NCBI GenBank assembly: GCA_903789505.1
Contig: CAIFEU010000007.1
Location: 26,977 to 36,537, forward strand
Length of the DNA stretch: 9,561 nt
Direction: 5' to 3'
DNA from: an uncultured Coriobacteriales bacterium
GTDB taxonomy: Bacteria > Actinomycetota > Coriobacteriia > Coriobacteriales > UMGS124
Notes under the pieces: generated by a model
The model's database searches: none
What the model was told of the DNA's origin: nothing
The model's input: only the letters and a program-made list of their open reading frames with translations
Part shown: positions 1 to 6,426 of the stretch, piece after piece
How the letters are laid out: each line of letters opens with the position of its first letter
Numbering within the stretch: position 1 is the stretch's first letter
Translations under genes and position numbers: made by a program

Positions 1-78
1 CACCTTGGGGAAGCTCTTGCGGATCTCGCGCACGACCTGGGCGGTCTTGCCGCCCGCCCCCCCCGTGGACAGCGTGGG
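1..78 (-). other. Unexplained left edge, possible foreign or antisense coding fragment
   Basis: These bases lie upstream of the first IspH-like residue and do not read as an IspH N-terminus in any frame. On the minus strand they give an open frame in which every codon ends in G or C, containing KTAQVVREIRKSFPKV and running off the left edge. Its amphipathic pattern looks like a protein helix. Plus-strand frame 2 shares the same third-position bases and is also open, so the G/C-ending pattern alone does not fix the strand. I do not recognise the protein; a weak resemblance to the alpha-3 helix of response-regulator receivers is not enough to call it. Runs of eight C (57-64) and six C (80-85) make the exact frame here uncertain. 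Confidence 0.2.
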
Positions 79-80
79 GC

Positions 81-97
81 CCCCCGCGAGGCGGGGG
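81..97. repeat. Short GC inverted repeat at the ispH 5' boundary
   Basis: CCCCCGC (81-87) and GCGGGGG (91-97) are perfect inverted repeats around a 3-base GAG loop. The hairpin sits exactly where recognisable IspH sequence (E-A-G-A-C-Y-G) begins and where the upstream sequence stops making sense. It could be a chance GC palindrome, a place where polymerase switched strands, or an mRNA structure over the start of ispH. Confidence 0.5.
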
Positions 98-930
98 CAT
101 GCTACGGCGTGGAGCGCGCGCTGAGGATGGTGGGGGAGGCGGCCAACCAAGCCGGGGAGGTGCACACGCTCGGCCCGCTGATCCACAACCCGCGCGTCGT
201 CCGCGACCTCGCCAGCGTGGGCGTCAGCGAGGTCGACTCGCTCGACGGGCTAAGACCCGGGTCCACCGTCGTCGTCCGTACGCACGGGGTGGTCCCCTCG
301 ATCGTAGACGAGGCGCGCGCGCTCGGCCTCGGCGTGCTCGACGCGACGTGTCCCCACGTCAAGAAGGTCCACGACAGCGTGAGCCTGCTGCGGTCGCAGG
401 GGTATCAGATCGTCATCGTCGGTGACCCGGGGCACCCCGAGGTCGAGGCAATCGTGGGCTACGCCGGCGACGACGCGATCGTCGTGAACGACCCCGACCA
501 GCTGGCAGACGTGCGCATCCGCCCACGCGTGGGCGTCGTCGCGCAGACGACGCAGACGCACGCCCTGCTGCAGGCGGTCGTGTCGCGCCTCACCGAACGG
601 GCCGCGGAGGTCCGCGTCTTCACCACGATATGCTCCGCGACCAGACGCAGGCAGCAGGCGGCGGCGGAGCTCGCGGGGCACGCCGATGTGATCGTCGTCG
701 TCGGCGGGAGAAACTCCGGTAACACGTCGCGCCTGGCGCAGATATGCCGCGCCCGGTGCGCCAAAACGCACCATATCGAGAGCGAGGACGAGCTCGAGCC
801 CGCGTGGTTCGAGGGGGCGCGCGTCATCGGCATCACCGCGGGCGCGTCGACCCCGTCCTCGCAGATCATGTCGATGCGCGACGCCATCGTCGCCATGACC
901 GGCGCGAAGGTGGAGGATGACCGTGAGTGA
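88..930 (+). CDS. ispH: 4-hydroxy-3-methylbut-2-enyl diphosphate reductase, 5' end anomalous
   Basis: IspH (LytB) is the cytosolic [4Fe-4S] enzyme that reduces HMBPP to IPP and DMAPP, the last step of the MEP isoprenoid pathway. Three cluster cysteines are visible: ACYGVERAL (codon 100-102), DATCPHVKKVH (349-351) and TICSATRRRQ (631-633). Substrate-pocket motifs follow family order: LIHNPRVV with its His at 184-186, GHPEVEAIVG with His at 433 and Glu at 439, NSGNTSRL and GITAGASTP. The body is complete to the stop at 928-930. The N-terminus is not: the frame has no ATG, GTG or TTG between the window edge and GTG 109, and starting at 109 would lose the first cluster cysteine. In the family the first Cys is around residue 12, so a start near 65 is expected; a GTG lies at 65-67 but one frame off. 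Position 88 is the first codon that looks like IspH. An indel, an assembly junction or an unusual start is possible. The 3' end overlaps the next gene by 14 bp. Confidence 0.9.
   Translation, partial: EAGACYGVERALRMVGEAANQAGEVHTLGPLIHNPRVVRDLASVGVSEVDSLDGLRPGSTVVVRTHGVVPSIVDEARALGLGVLDATCPHVKKVHDSVSLLRSQGYQIVIVGDPGHPEVEAIVGYAGDDAIVVNDPDQLADVRIRPRVGVVAQTTQTHALLQAVVSRLTERAAEVRVFTTICSATRRRQQAAAELAGHADVIVVVGGRNSGNTSRLAQICRARCAKTHHIESEDELEPAWFEGARVIGITAGASTPSSQIMSMRDAIVAMTGAKVEDDRE
912..916 (+). promoter_or_regulatory. Shine-Dalgarno GGAGG for the DUF512 gene
   Basis: GGAGG lies inside the last codons of ispH. It touches the ATG at 917 with no spacer, but is 6 bases from the in-frame GTG at 923, a normal distance. 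AAGG at 907-910 could instead serve the ATG. The true start is therefore ATG 917 or GTG 923, a difference of two residues. Confidence 0.5.
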
Positions 931-2386
931 CGCCTCTCGCGCGCGCAGGCAGGGGCAGGGTGATTGGCGCGAGACGGCGCAGTACGAGCCCCCCGCCTCC
1001 CAGACGTCGCGCCCCCGCGCCCGCTGGCAGGGCGCGACGATATCGCAGGTGGACCCCGGAAGCCCGGCAGACCGAGAGGGTCTGACGCCCGGAATGGTCG
1101 TGACGCAGGTCAACGGCCAGGACCTCACCGACGTGATCGTGTGGGACTGGGAGGCGGACGAACGCGACGTCCATCTCGAGGGAATCGCGGGGCGCGGCAC
1201 GCCCGATGAATTCGAGTTCGAGTGCGACCTGCACCGCGAGTTCGGGCAGGACTGGGGCATCGCGTTCGACGGGGCGATATTCGACGGGACGCGCACCTGC
1301 AGAAACGACTGCACGTTCTGCTTCATGAAGATGCTCCCCAAGGGCATGCGGCGCACGCTGTACCTGCGCGATGACGACTATCGGCTCTCGTTCCTGCAGG
1401 GTAACTTCGTCACGCTCACCAACATGTCCGAGCAGGACGTCAGTCGCGTCATCGACCTCGCGCTCTCGCCACTCAACGTTTCGCTGCACGCTGTCACCCC
1501 CGAGGTGCGCCAGCGGCTGATCGGCAGGAACGAGCGACGCGGCATGGAGGTCCTTGAGCGCCTCGTCGGCGCAGGCATCGAGATTCACGCGCAGGTCGTC
1601 CTCGTGCCCGGAGAGAACGACGGGGACGAGCTCATCAGAACGCTCGACTACGTGCAGGCGCGACCGCAGATCACCTCCCTCGGGATTGTCCCGCTGGGCT
1701 ACACCCGGTTCCAGTCGGGCTTCACCTCCTCGTACTCCTCCGACCCGGCCTCCGCCGCGCGCGTCATAGACGCAGTCGCGCCCTACCAGCGTCGTTCACG
1801 GCAGAGCGACGGGAGGACCCGCTACCAACTGGCGGACGAGTTCTACCTGATCGCGGGTCGCGAGCCTCCCGCCGGCGCGGACTACGACGGCTATCCCCAG
1901 TACTACGACGGGATTGGGATGGTGCGCTCGTTTCTGGACGACCTCGACGCCCTTCTCCGCGACCCGGCAATCACGGGGCGCCTGCGGGAGTGCGCGGGGG
2001 AGCTCGCACGTCAGTGCAGGACGCTGACGTACGTGTGCGGCGTCGCCTCAGAGTCCCTCGCGCGCCGCGCCGTCGAGAACCTCGGGCTGGGGGAGGTCGC
2101 AGAGGTCTTCGTCGTGACGAACGAGTACTTCGGGGGAAACGTCGACGTCACCGGTCTGCTGACCTCCAGCGACGTGCGCGCGCAGCTTCCGGCCAGCCTC
2201 GCGGGGCGCGTCGTCGTCCTACCCGAAGTTATGTTCAACACCGATGCGCTCACGCTCGACGGCGACTCCCGTGTCGAGCTGGGCAAGAGCCTCTCGAAGC
2301 GTGGGGCGACCTGCGTCGTCGCACCAGGTACGCCCGAGGGTATGGCGCGCGCCGCAATCGACGCCGCTGCGCAGAAGTCACGCTGA
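917..2386 (+). CDS. PDZ / radical SAM / DUF512 protein of unknown function
   Basis: This 489-residue protein has the three-part layout of the DUF512 family. A PDZ-like domain lies at about residues 39-90 (ISQVDPGSPADREGLTPGM, then VNGQDL). A radical SAM core follows, with a C-x3-C-x2-C cluster motif at Cys128, Cys132 and Cys135 (CRNDCTFCFMKMLPKGMR), then the family block DDDYRLSFLQGNFVTLTNM. The DUF512 C-terminal domain includes QYYDGIGMVRSFLDDL and VVLPEVMFN. The motif implies a [4Fe-4S] cluster and cleavage of S-adenosylmethionine, but no reaction or substrate is established that I know of. Residues 1-38 are a basic, low-complexity extension before the PDZ domain, longer than I expect for the family, and partly encoded over the end of ispH. 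There is no signal peptide, so it is probably cytosolic. As I recall, the gene is commonly found next to der in Firmicutes and Coriobacteriia, as here. The overlap with ispH suggests coupled translation. Confidence 0.9.
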   Translation: MTVSDASRARRQGQGDWRETAQYEPPASQTSRPRARWQGATISQVDPGSPADREGLTPGMVVTQVNGQDLTDVIVWDWEADERDVHLEGIAGRGTPDEFEFECDLHREFGQDWGIAFDGAIFDGTRTCRNDCTFCFMKMLPKGMRRTLYLRDDDYRLSFLQGNFVTLTNMSEQDVSRVIDLALSPLNVSLHAVTPEVRQRLIGRNERRGMEVLERLVGAGIEIHAQVVLVPGENDGDELIRTLDYVQARPQITSLGIVPLGYTRFQSGFTSSYSSDPASAARVIDAVAPYQRRSRQSDGRTRYQLADEFYLIAGREPPAGADYDGYPQYYDGIGMVRSFLDDLDALLRDPAITGRLRECAGELARQCRTLTYVCGVASESLARRAVENLGLGEVAEVFVVTNEYFGGNVDVTGLLTSSDVRAQLPASLAGRVVVLPEVMFNTDALTLDGDSRVELGKSLSKRGATCVVAPGTPEGMARAAIDAAAQKSR

Positions 2387-2419
2387 TTCGTTGCGCGCAG
2401 CTCGCGGGGCGAATCAGCG
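2381..2419 (+). terminator. Strong hairpin spanning the DUF512 stop codon
   Basis: CGCTGATTCG (2381-2390) pairs perfectly with CGAATCAGCG (2410-2419). Inside, two possible G-U pairs, one mismatch and a further CGCG/CGCG stem (2394-2397 with 2403-2406) close on a 5-base loop, CAGCT. The whole 39-base element is nearly symmetrical. The stop codon TGA (2384-2386) is part of the left arm. There is no run of T after it, so it is not a classical intrinsic terminator. It could be a terminator without a U-tract, an mRNA 3'-end stabiliser or an element that modulates read-through into der. Confidence 0.5.
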
Positions 2420-2431
2420 CGAGGCATGCGT

Positions 2432-2437
2432 GATAAT
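2432..2437 (+). promoter_or_regulatory. Possible -10 element upstream of der
   Basis: GATAAT matches the TATAAT consensus at five of six positions and stands out in otherwise GC-rich sequence. It is 94 bases before the TTG start of der and directly downstream of the hairpin, a sensible place for a new promoter. No good -35 hexamer is visible 16-18 bases upstream, so this is only a candidate. Confidence 0.3.
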
Positions 2438-2511
2438 GTTCATGTCGTCTGTTCATCCATCGCGGGGGACGCGCCGACCAACCGCAGGCGCACCCTCGAC
2501 TTCTTGACCAG

Positions 2512-2517
2512 AGAGGA
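2512..2517 (+). promoter_or_regulatory. Shine-Dalgarno AGAGGA for der
   Basis: AGAGGA ends 8 bases before the TTG at 2526, a normal spacing. It supports TTG as the true start of der; that start also gives the standard family N-terminus (M-A-K-P-I-V-A-V-V-G). Confidence 0.65.
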
Positions 2518-2525
2518 AGATTTCC

Positions 2526-3839
2526 TTGGCCAAGCCCATAGTCGCCGTCGTCGGAAGGCCCAACGTCGGCAAGTCCACCTTCGTGAACCGCGTCTCGCAG
2601 CGACCCGAGGCGATCGTCCATGAGACGGAGGGGGTGACGCGTGACCGCACCACGCATGACGCGGAGTGGAACGGCGTCGAGTTCATCCTTGTCGACACCG
2701 GCGGCATCGAGGCGCTCTCCAGCGACGACGCCTTCTCCGGCAAGATCAGGGAGCAGGCGGAGCTCGCCATCGAGCAGGCGGACGCTGTCGTCTTCCTCGT
2801 CGACTCCAAGACGGGCATCACCAAGGAGGACGAGATCGTCGCAGGCATCCTCAAGCGCGCCGACACGCCGGTGATGCTCGCCGTCAACAAGTGCGACACC
2901 GTCTCGCAGGACGCCTATGCCTACGAGTTCTACGCGCTGGGCGTGGGCGACCCCTACCCGATATCCTCCCAGCACGGCAACGGCATCGGCGACCTGCTCG
3001 ACGACCTCGTCAAGCTGCTGCCCTCCCTGGACGACGATGCCGAGGACGACATGCCCGCCGTCGCAATCATCGGGCGCCCCAACGCGGGCAAGTCATCGCT
3101 GCTCAACAGGCTCTCCGGCCAGCAGCGCTCGATCGTCTCCGACGTTGCGGGGACGACGCGCGACGTTGTCGACACGATCGTCGAGCACGACGGGAAGACC
3201 TACAAGCTGGTCGACACCGCGGGCATGCGCAAGCGGACGAACATCAGCGAGGACCTGGAGTATTACAGCTACGTGCGCAGCGAGCGCGCCATCCAGCGCG
3301 CGGACGTCGCCCTTCTCGTCGTCGACTCCACCGTGGGCATCACCGACCAGGACCAGCGCCTGGCCGGAATGGCCAACGAGAGCGGCTGCGGCCTGGTGGT
3401 GCTGCTCAACAAGTGGGACCTCGTCACCACGCCCGAACGACGCGAGAAGCTTGTCGCCGACATCAACGAGCGGCTCCACTTCGTCACCTACGCCCTCAAC
3501 CTGCGCATCTCGGCGCTCACCGGCAGGTCCGTCGAGCGCATCTGGGGCATGATCGACACGGTCATCGCGAACCGCTCCCAGACGATACCGACCTCTCAGC
3601 TCAACAAGCTCCTGACGGAGCTGCGCGAGTTCGGTCACACGGTGAGCCAGGGCAAGCAGCAGCTCAAGATGAACTACGTCACCCAGACGGGGACCAAGCC
3701 CCCCGTCTTCACCTTCTTTGTGAACAACCCCACGATCGTGACCGACAACTACGAGCGCTATCTCGAGAACCGCATGCGCGAACGCTTCGACCTCACCGGC
3801 ACGCCGATTCGCCTCAAGTTCAAGAAGAAGGCACAGTAG
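2526..3839 (+). CDS. der: Ribosome-assembly GTPase Der (EngA)
   Basis: Der is an essential GTPase with two tandem G domains that acts in maturation of the 50S ribosomal subunit. At 437 residues it has the normal length. G domain 1 shows the P-loop GRPNVGKST (10-18), DTGG (57-60) and NKCD (121-124). An acidic linker (SLDDDAEDDMP) leads to G domain 2 with GRPNAGKSS (183-191), DTAG (230-233) and NKWD (295-298). The C-terminal KH-like domain ends in LTGTPIRLKFKKKAQ, typical of the family. All nucleotide-binding motifs are intact. Translation starts at TTG 2526, supported by the ribosome binding site and the standard N-terminus. The gene follows a 139-bp gap with a hairpin and a possible promoter, so it may head its own transcript. 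plsY begins 3 bases after its stop. Confidence 0.97.
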   Translation: MAKPIVAVVGRPNVGKSTFVNRVSQRPEAIVHETEGVTRDRTTHDAEWNGVEFILVDTGGIEALSSDDAFSGKIREQAELAIEQADAVVFLVDSKTGITKEDEIVAGILKRADTPVMLAVNKCDTVSQDAYAYEFYALGVGDPYPISSQHGNGIGDLLDDLVKLLPSLDDDAEDDMPAVAIIGRPNAGKSSLLNRLSGQQRSIVSDVAGTTRDVVDTIVEHDGKTYKLVDTAGMRKRTNISEDLEYYSYVRSERAIQRADVALLVVDSTVGITDQDQRLAGMANESGCGLVVLLNKWDLVTTPERREKLVADINERLHFVTYALNLRISALTGRSVERIWGMIDTVIANRSQTIPTSQLNKLLTELREFGHTVSQGKQQLKMNYVTQTGTKPPVFTFFVNNPTIVTDNYERYLENRMRERFDLTGTPIRLKFKKKAQ

Positions 3840-3842
3840 CCG

Positions 3843-4517
3843 ATGACGGCCTTCGACTCCCTGGGCGCCTCCGGCATCATTGCCCTTGTCGTCTCGTGTG
3901 CCATCGCGTACTTCCTGTGCGGGATTCCGTTCGGCTACGTCGTCGGGCGCCGGCTCGGCAAGATAGACGTGCGCACGCAGGGATCGGGCAACGTTGGCGC
4001 CACCAACGTGGCGCGAACGGTCGGGAAGGGCGCAGGCCTGCTGACGTTGGCGCTCGACATCCTGAAGGCGCTCGTCTCGCTGCTCGTCGGCAAGGCGATT
4101 CTGACCTGGGCGCTCGGCACGGCAGCTGGGCAGCTTGCCTTCGGGTCGGGGCTGGACTGGATGCCCTGCCTCGTCTACATGTTCGCGATACTGGGCCACA
4201 CCTTCTCACCCTACCTGCACCTTCGCGGCGGCAAGGGCATCGCGGTCGGCTTCGGGGGCGCGCTGGGCTTCATGCCCCTGGTCGCACTCCTGTTGTGGGT
4301 CCCCTTCCTCGTGTTCGCCCTGATCACCCGGCGCGTCTCGGTAGGCAGCATCGCCGCCGCCATCTCGCTGCCGCTGCTCGCCTTGGCGGTGTACCGCCCG
4401 ACGGCCGCGTCGCTCGCAATCCTCTCCGTCGTGGCGGCGCTCGTGCTGTTCTCGCATCGCTCGAACATAGTCAAGCTCATCCATGGCGAAGAGAGGCCGT
4501 TCTCCTTCAAGAGGTGA
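3843..4517 (+). CDS. plsY: Acyl-phosphate:glycerol-3-phosphate acyltransferase PlsY
   Basis: PlsY is an integral membrane enzyme that transfers an acyl group from acyl-phosphate to position 1 of glycerol-3-phosphate, the first acylation step of phospholipid synthesis. The 224 residues are mostly hydrophobic, with several membrane segments; the first is about residues 11-35. The three conserved cytoplasmic motifs are present: GSGNVGATNVART (47-59), GHTFSPYLHLRGGKG (118-132) and SHRSNIVKLIHGEE near the C-terminus (from 204). The length is slightly above the usual ~200, mainly from the loop before motif 2 (GTAAGQLAFGSGLDWMP). ATG 3843 is 3 bases past the der stop, and AGAAGG at 3826-3831 inside der can serve as ribosome binding site. 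gpsA, which makes its glycerol-3-phosphate substrate, starts 4 bases downstream. Confidence 0.95.
   Translation: MTAFDSLGASGIIALVVSCAIAYFLCGIPFGYVVGRRLGKIDVRTQGSGNVGATNVARTVGKGAGLLTLALDILKALVSLLVGKAILTWALGTAAGQLAFGSGLDWMPCLVYMFAILGHTFSPYLHLRGGKGIAVGFGGALGFMPLVALLLWVPFLVFALITRRVSVGSIAAAISLPLLALAVYRPTAASLAILSVVAALVLFSHRSNIVKLIHGEERPFSFKR
4511..4514 (+). promoter_or_regulatory. Shine-Dalgarno GAGG fixing the gpsA start
   Basis: GAGG, within AAGAGGTGA, lies 7 bases before ATG 4522 and overlaps the end of plsY. It selects 4522 over the in-frame upstream ATG at 4483, which would add 13 charged residues before the Rossmann strand and overlap plsY by 35 bp. Confidence 0.75.
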
Positions 4518-4521
4518 TTCC

Positions 4522-5613
4522 ATGTCACGCTGCGCGGTCATAGGGGCGGGCTCCTGGGGCACCGCAGTCTCGCGCCATCTCGCCCTGCTCGGCAACGACG
4601 TCATCGTCTGGTCGCATGGCCAGCAGGTCGCAAGCGGCATCAACGAGCGTCACGTGAACCCGCGTTACCTGAGCGACGTCGTCCTGCCGGAAGGCCTGCT
4701 GGCAACGTCTGACCTCGCCCACTGCCTGGACGGGGCGGACGCGGTCGTTTTCGTCGTCCCCTCGACGCACCTGCGCGAGGTGAGCCGCGCCTGTGCTCCC
4801 CACATGGCGGACGGTAAGCCCTACATTGTGCTGACGAAGGGCATAGAGCCGACGACCTGCGACCTGATGATCGACGTGGTCTCCGAGGAGGTCGGTCGCC
4901 CCGAACTGTCCGCATGCCTCTCGGGCCCGAACCTCGCTGCCGAAATCGCGCACGACCAGCCCGCCGGGTCCGTCATAGCGTCGCGCGACCGAAGCGTCGG
5001 CCTCATGTTCCAGAGGCTGTTCCACTCGGAGCGCTTCCGAACCTACGTCTCAGACGACGTCATCGGCGTCGAGGTCTGCGGAGCGGCGAAGAACGTCGTC
5101 GCCATAGCATGCGGCATCACCAAAGGCGTCGTCGACAGCGACAACACCGCAGCGATGATCATGACCAGGGGGCTCGCAGAGATGAGCCGGCTGGTAGGTG
5201 CCCTGGGCGGCAATCCCCTGACCTGCATGGGACTTGCAGGGATGGGAGACCTGGTGGCGACCTGCACCTCCCCGCGGTCGCGCAACTACTCGTTCGGGCT
5301 GAGCTTCTCGCGCGGTGAGACGCTCCAGCAGTACTCCCAGCGCACGCACATGGTCGTCGAGGGCTACTACGCGTGCGCGAGCCTCATGGAGCTCTCCCGC
5401 CGGCTCGGGGTGGAAGCGCCGCTCACGCAGGCGATCTACAGCCTCCTGTACGAGGACGCCCCCCTGGACGACGTGATCGCGGCCCTGTACGCCCGAGAGC
5501 CTCGCGACGAGTTCTACGGCATCTCGACCTGCCCCGCGGCGCGTGACGTTGCCCGGACCTCGAAGGCTGACGTCGGGGATGAGACGAGCAGCAACGTTGC
5601 GTCCCGCAGGTAG
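4522..5613 (+). CDS. gpsA: NAD(P)+-dependent glycerol-3-phosphate dehydrogenase
   Basis: GpsA reduces dihydroxyacetone phosphate to sn-glycerol-3-phosphate in the cytosol, supplying PlsY next door. The chosen start gives 363 residues. The N-terminal Rossmann fold opens with AVIGAGSWGTAV (G8-A9-G10-S11-W12-G13). Family motifs follow: LSGPNLAAEIA, GAAKNVVAIACGI with the catalytic Lys190, NTAAMIMTRGLAEM, and GMGDLVATCTSPRSRNYSFG with Asp243 and Arg254-Asn255. The last ~25 residues, after YGISTCPAARDV, are a polar tail beyond the usual end of the domain (the family is typically 330-340 residues). Start choice: ATG 4522 has a good ribosome binding site and puts the glycine motif at the expected place. 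The gap to plsY is 4 bases, so the two are almost certainly co-transcribed, probably with der. Confidence 0.96.
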   Translation: MSRCAVIGAGSWGTAVSRHLALLGNDVIVWSHGQQVASGINERHVNPRYLSDVVLPEGLLATSDLAHCLDGADAVVFVVPSTHLREVSRACAPHMADGKPYIVLTKGIEPTTCDLMIDVVSEEVGRPELSACLSGPNLAAEIAHDQPAGSVIASRDRSVGLMFQRLFHSERFRTYVSDDVIGVEVCGAAKNVVAIACGITKGVVDSDNTAAMIMTRGLAEMSRLVGALGGNPLTCMGLAGMGDLVATCTSPRSRNYSFGLSFSRGETLQQYSQRTHMVVEGYYACASLMELSRRLGVEAPLTQAIYSLLYEDAPLDDVIAALYAREPRDEFYGISTCPAARDVARTSKADVGDETSSNVASRR

Positions 5614-5624
5614 GAAGCGATTCT

Positions 5625-5658
5625 CCTGCGCTGCGTGCCAAGCGCCGGCGCATGCAGG
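5625..5658 (+). terminator. Candidate hairpin after gpsA
   Basis: CCTGCG (5625-5630) pairs with TGCAGG (5653-5658, one G-U). After a single bulged C at 5631, TGCGT (5632-5636) pairs with GCGCA (5648-5652, one G-U), leaving an 11-base loop. It starts 12 bases after the gpsA stop, where a terminator is expected, but has no T-run. The rest of the 114-bp gap to rpe holds no convincing promoter that I can see. Confidence 0.3.
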
Positions 5659-5715
5659 GAGCGACACCTCGTAAACGATGCCCGGTCGTGGCGTCGAGGC
5701 CCAAGATGCATTCAA

Positions 5716-5721
5716 GAGAGG
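5716..5721 (+). promoter_or_regulatory. Shine-Dalgarno GAGAGG fixing the rpe start
   Basis: GAGAGG is 6 bases before ATG 5728. It favours that start over the in-frame ATG 5635, whose 31 extra residues are basic and unlike the enzyme family. Confidence 0.7.
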
Positions 5722-5727
5722 GTGGGC

Positions 5728-6426
5728 ATGTTGAGCGACCATTCCAGTCAGCCAGCAAACTCGGACGCGCGCGTCCTGATGGCACCTTCGATACTCTCCG
5801 CGGACTTCCTCAACCTGGGAGAGGACGTCGCAAAGGTCGCACCGACGGCGGACTTCATCCACGTCGACGTCATGGACGGGCACTTCACTCCGAACCTCAC
5901 GATTGGTCCCGCGTTCGTCGAGTCCCTCAAGCGCTCGTTTAACGTAAGGCTTGACGTTCACCTGATGGTCGACAACCCTGAGCAGACGGTCGACTGGTAC
6001 CTCGACCGGGGCGCCGACCTCGTGACCGTGCATCTCGAGGCGCTCACGCACGCCAACCGCGTACTGTCCCACATTCGCGAGCGCGGCGCGCTGGCGGGCG
6101 TTGCGGTGAATCCCGCGACGCCGATCTGCCTGCTGCGCGAGGTTGTCCAAATCGCCGACCTCATCCTGGTGATGAGCGTCAACCCCGGCTTCGGGGGACA
6201 GTCGTTCATCCCGACAACGCTGCGCAGGCTCGACGAGCTGTGCGCGCTGTGCGATGACATGCAGTCTCACCCTCTCATAGAGGTTGATGGTGGCATCAAC
6301 ACGACGACCGCCCCCGACGTCGTATCCCATGGCGCCCGGGTGCTCGTCGCCGGCAGCGCCGTGTTCGGGGCGGATGACCCCGAGCACGCCATGGAGTCGA
6401 TCCGCCGCGCGGGTGAGGGCGCATGA
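5728..6426 (+). CDS. rpe: Ribulose-phosphate 3-epimerase
   Basis: Rpe interconverts ribulose-5-phosphate and xylulose-5-phosphate in the non-oxidative pentose phosphate pathway. It is a metal-dependent TIM-barrel enzyme of the cytosol. From ATG 5728 it is 232 residues, with about 17 extra polar residues before the first strand MAPSILSADFLNLGE. Motifs in order: ADFIHVDVMDGHFTPN with metal ligands His45 and Asp47, LDVHLMVDNP with His78, GVAVNPATP, MSVNPGFGGQSF (the phosphate-side loop, N152-Q158), and EVDGGIN with catalytic Asp187, then VLVAGSAVFG. All expected catalytic residues are present. An internal ATG at 5779 (M18) would give a more typical length but lacks a clear ribosome binding site. 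The stop overlaps the start of the cysteine desulfurase gene in an ATGA, suggesting coupled translation although the two reactions are unrelated. Confidence 0.96.
   Translation: MLSDHSSQPANSDARVLMAPSILSADFLNLGEDVAKVAPTADFIHVDVMDGHFTPNLTIGPAFVESLKRSFNVRLDVHLMVDNPEQTVDWYLDRGADLVTVHLEALTHANRVLSHIRERGALAGVAVNPATPICLLREVVQIADLILVMSVNPGFGGQSFIPTTLRRLDELCALCDDMQSHPLIEVDGGINTTTAPDVVSHGARVLVAGSAVFGADDPEHAMESIRRAGEGA

Noticed and set aside
109..111. GTG 109 as the true start of ispH
   Set aside because: It would exclude Cys at 100-102, the first of the three cluster ligands, so it cannot make a working enzyme.
250..1356. Long minus-strand open frame of 368 codons opposite ispH and DUF512
   Set aside because: It is opposite two well-supported genes and its translation is Arg/Ala/His-rich with no family motif; long antisense open frames are expected in GC-rich coding DNA.
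3093..4199. Minus-strand open frame of 368 codons opposite der and plsY
   Set aside because: No motif or plausible ribosome binding site; fully explained as antisense to real genes.
2666..4543. Plus-strand open frame of 625 codons across der, plsY and the gpsA start
   Set aside because: It is an out-of-frame reading of three genes with intact motifs, and its translation is an Arg/His/Gly-rich shadow.
5591..5600. Palindrome GCAACGTTGC near the end of gpsA
   Set aside because: A single 10-bp palindrome within coding sequence, with no second copy or nearby promoter, is likely chance.
5050..6387. Minus-strand open frame of 445 codons opposite gpsA and rpe
   Set aside because: It crosses a real intergenic gap, overlaps two recognisable enzymes and shows no motif of its own.
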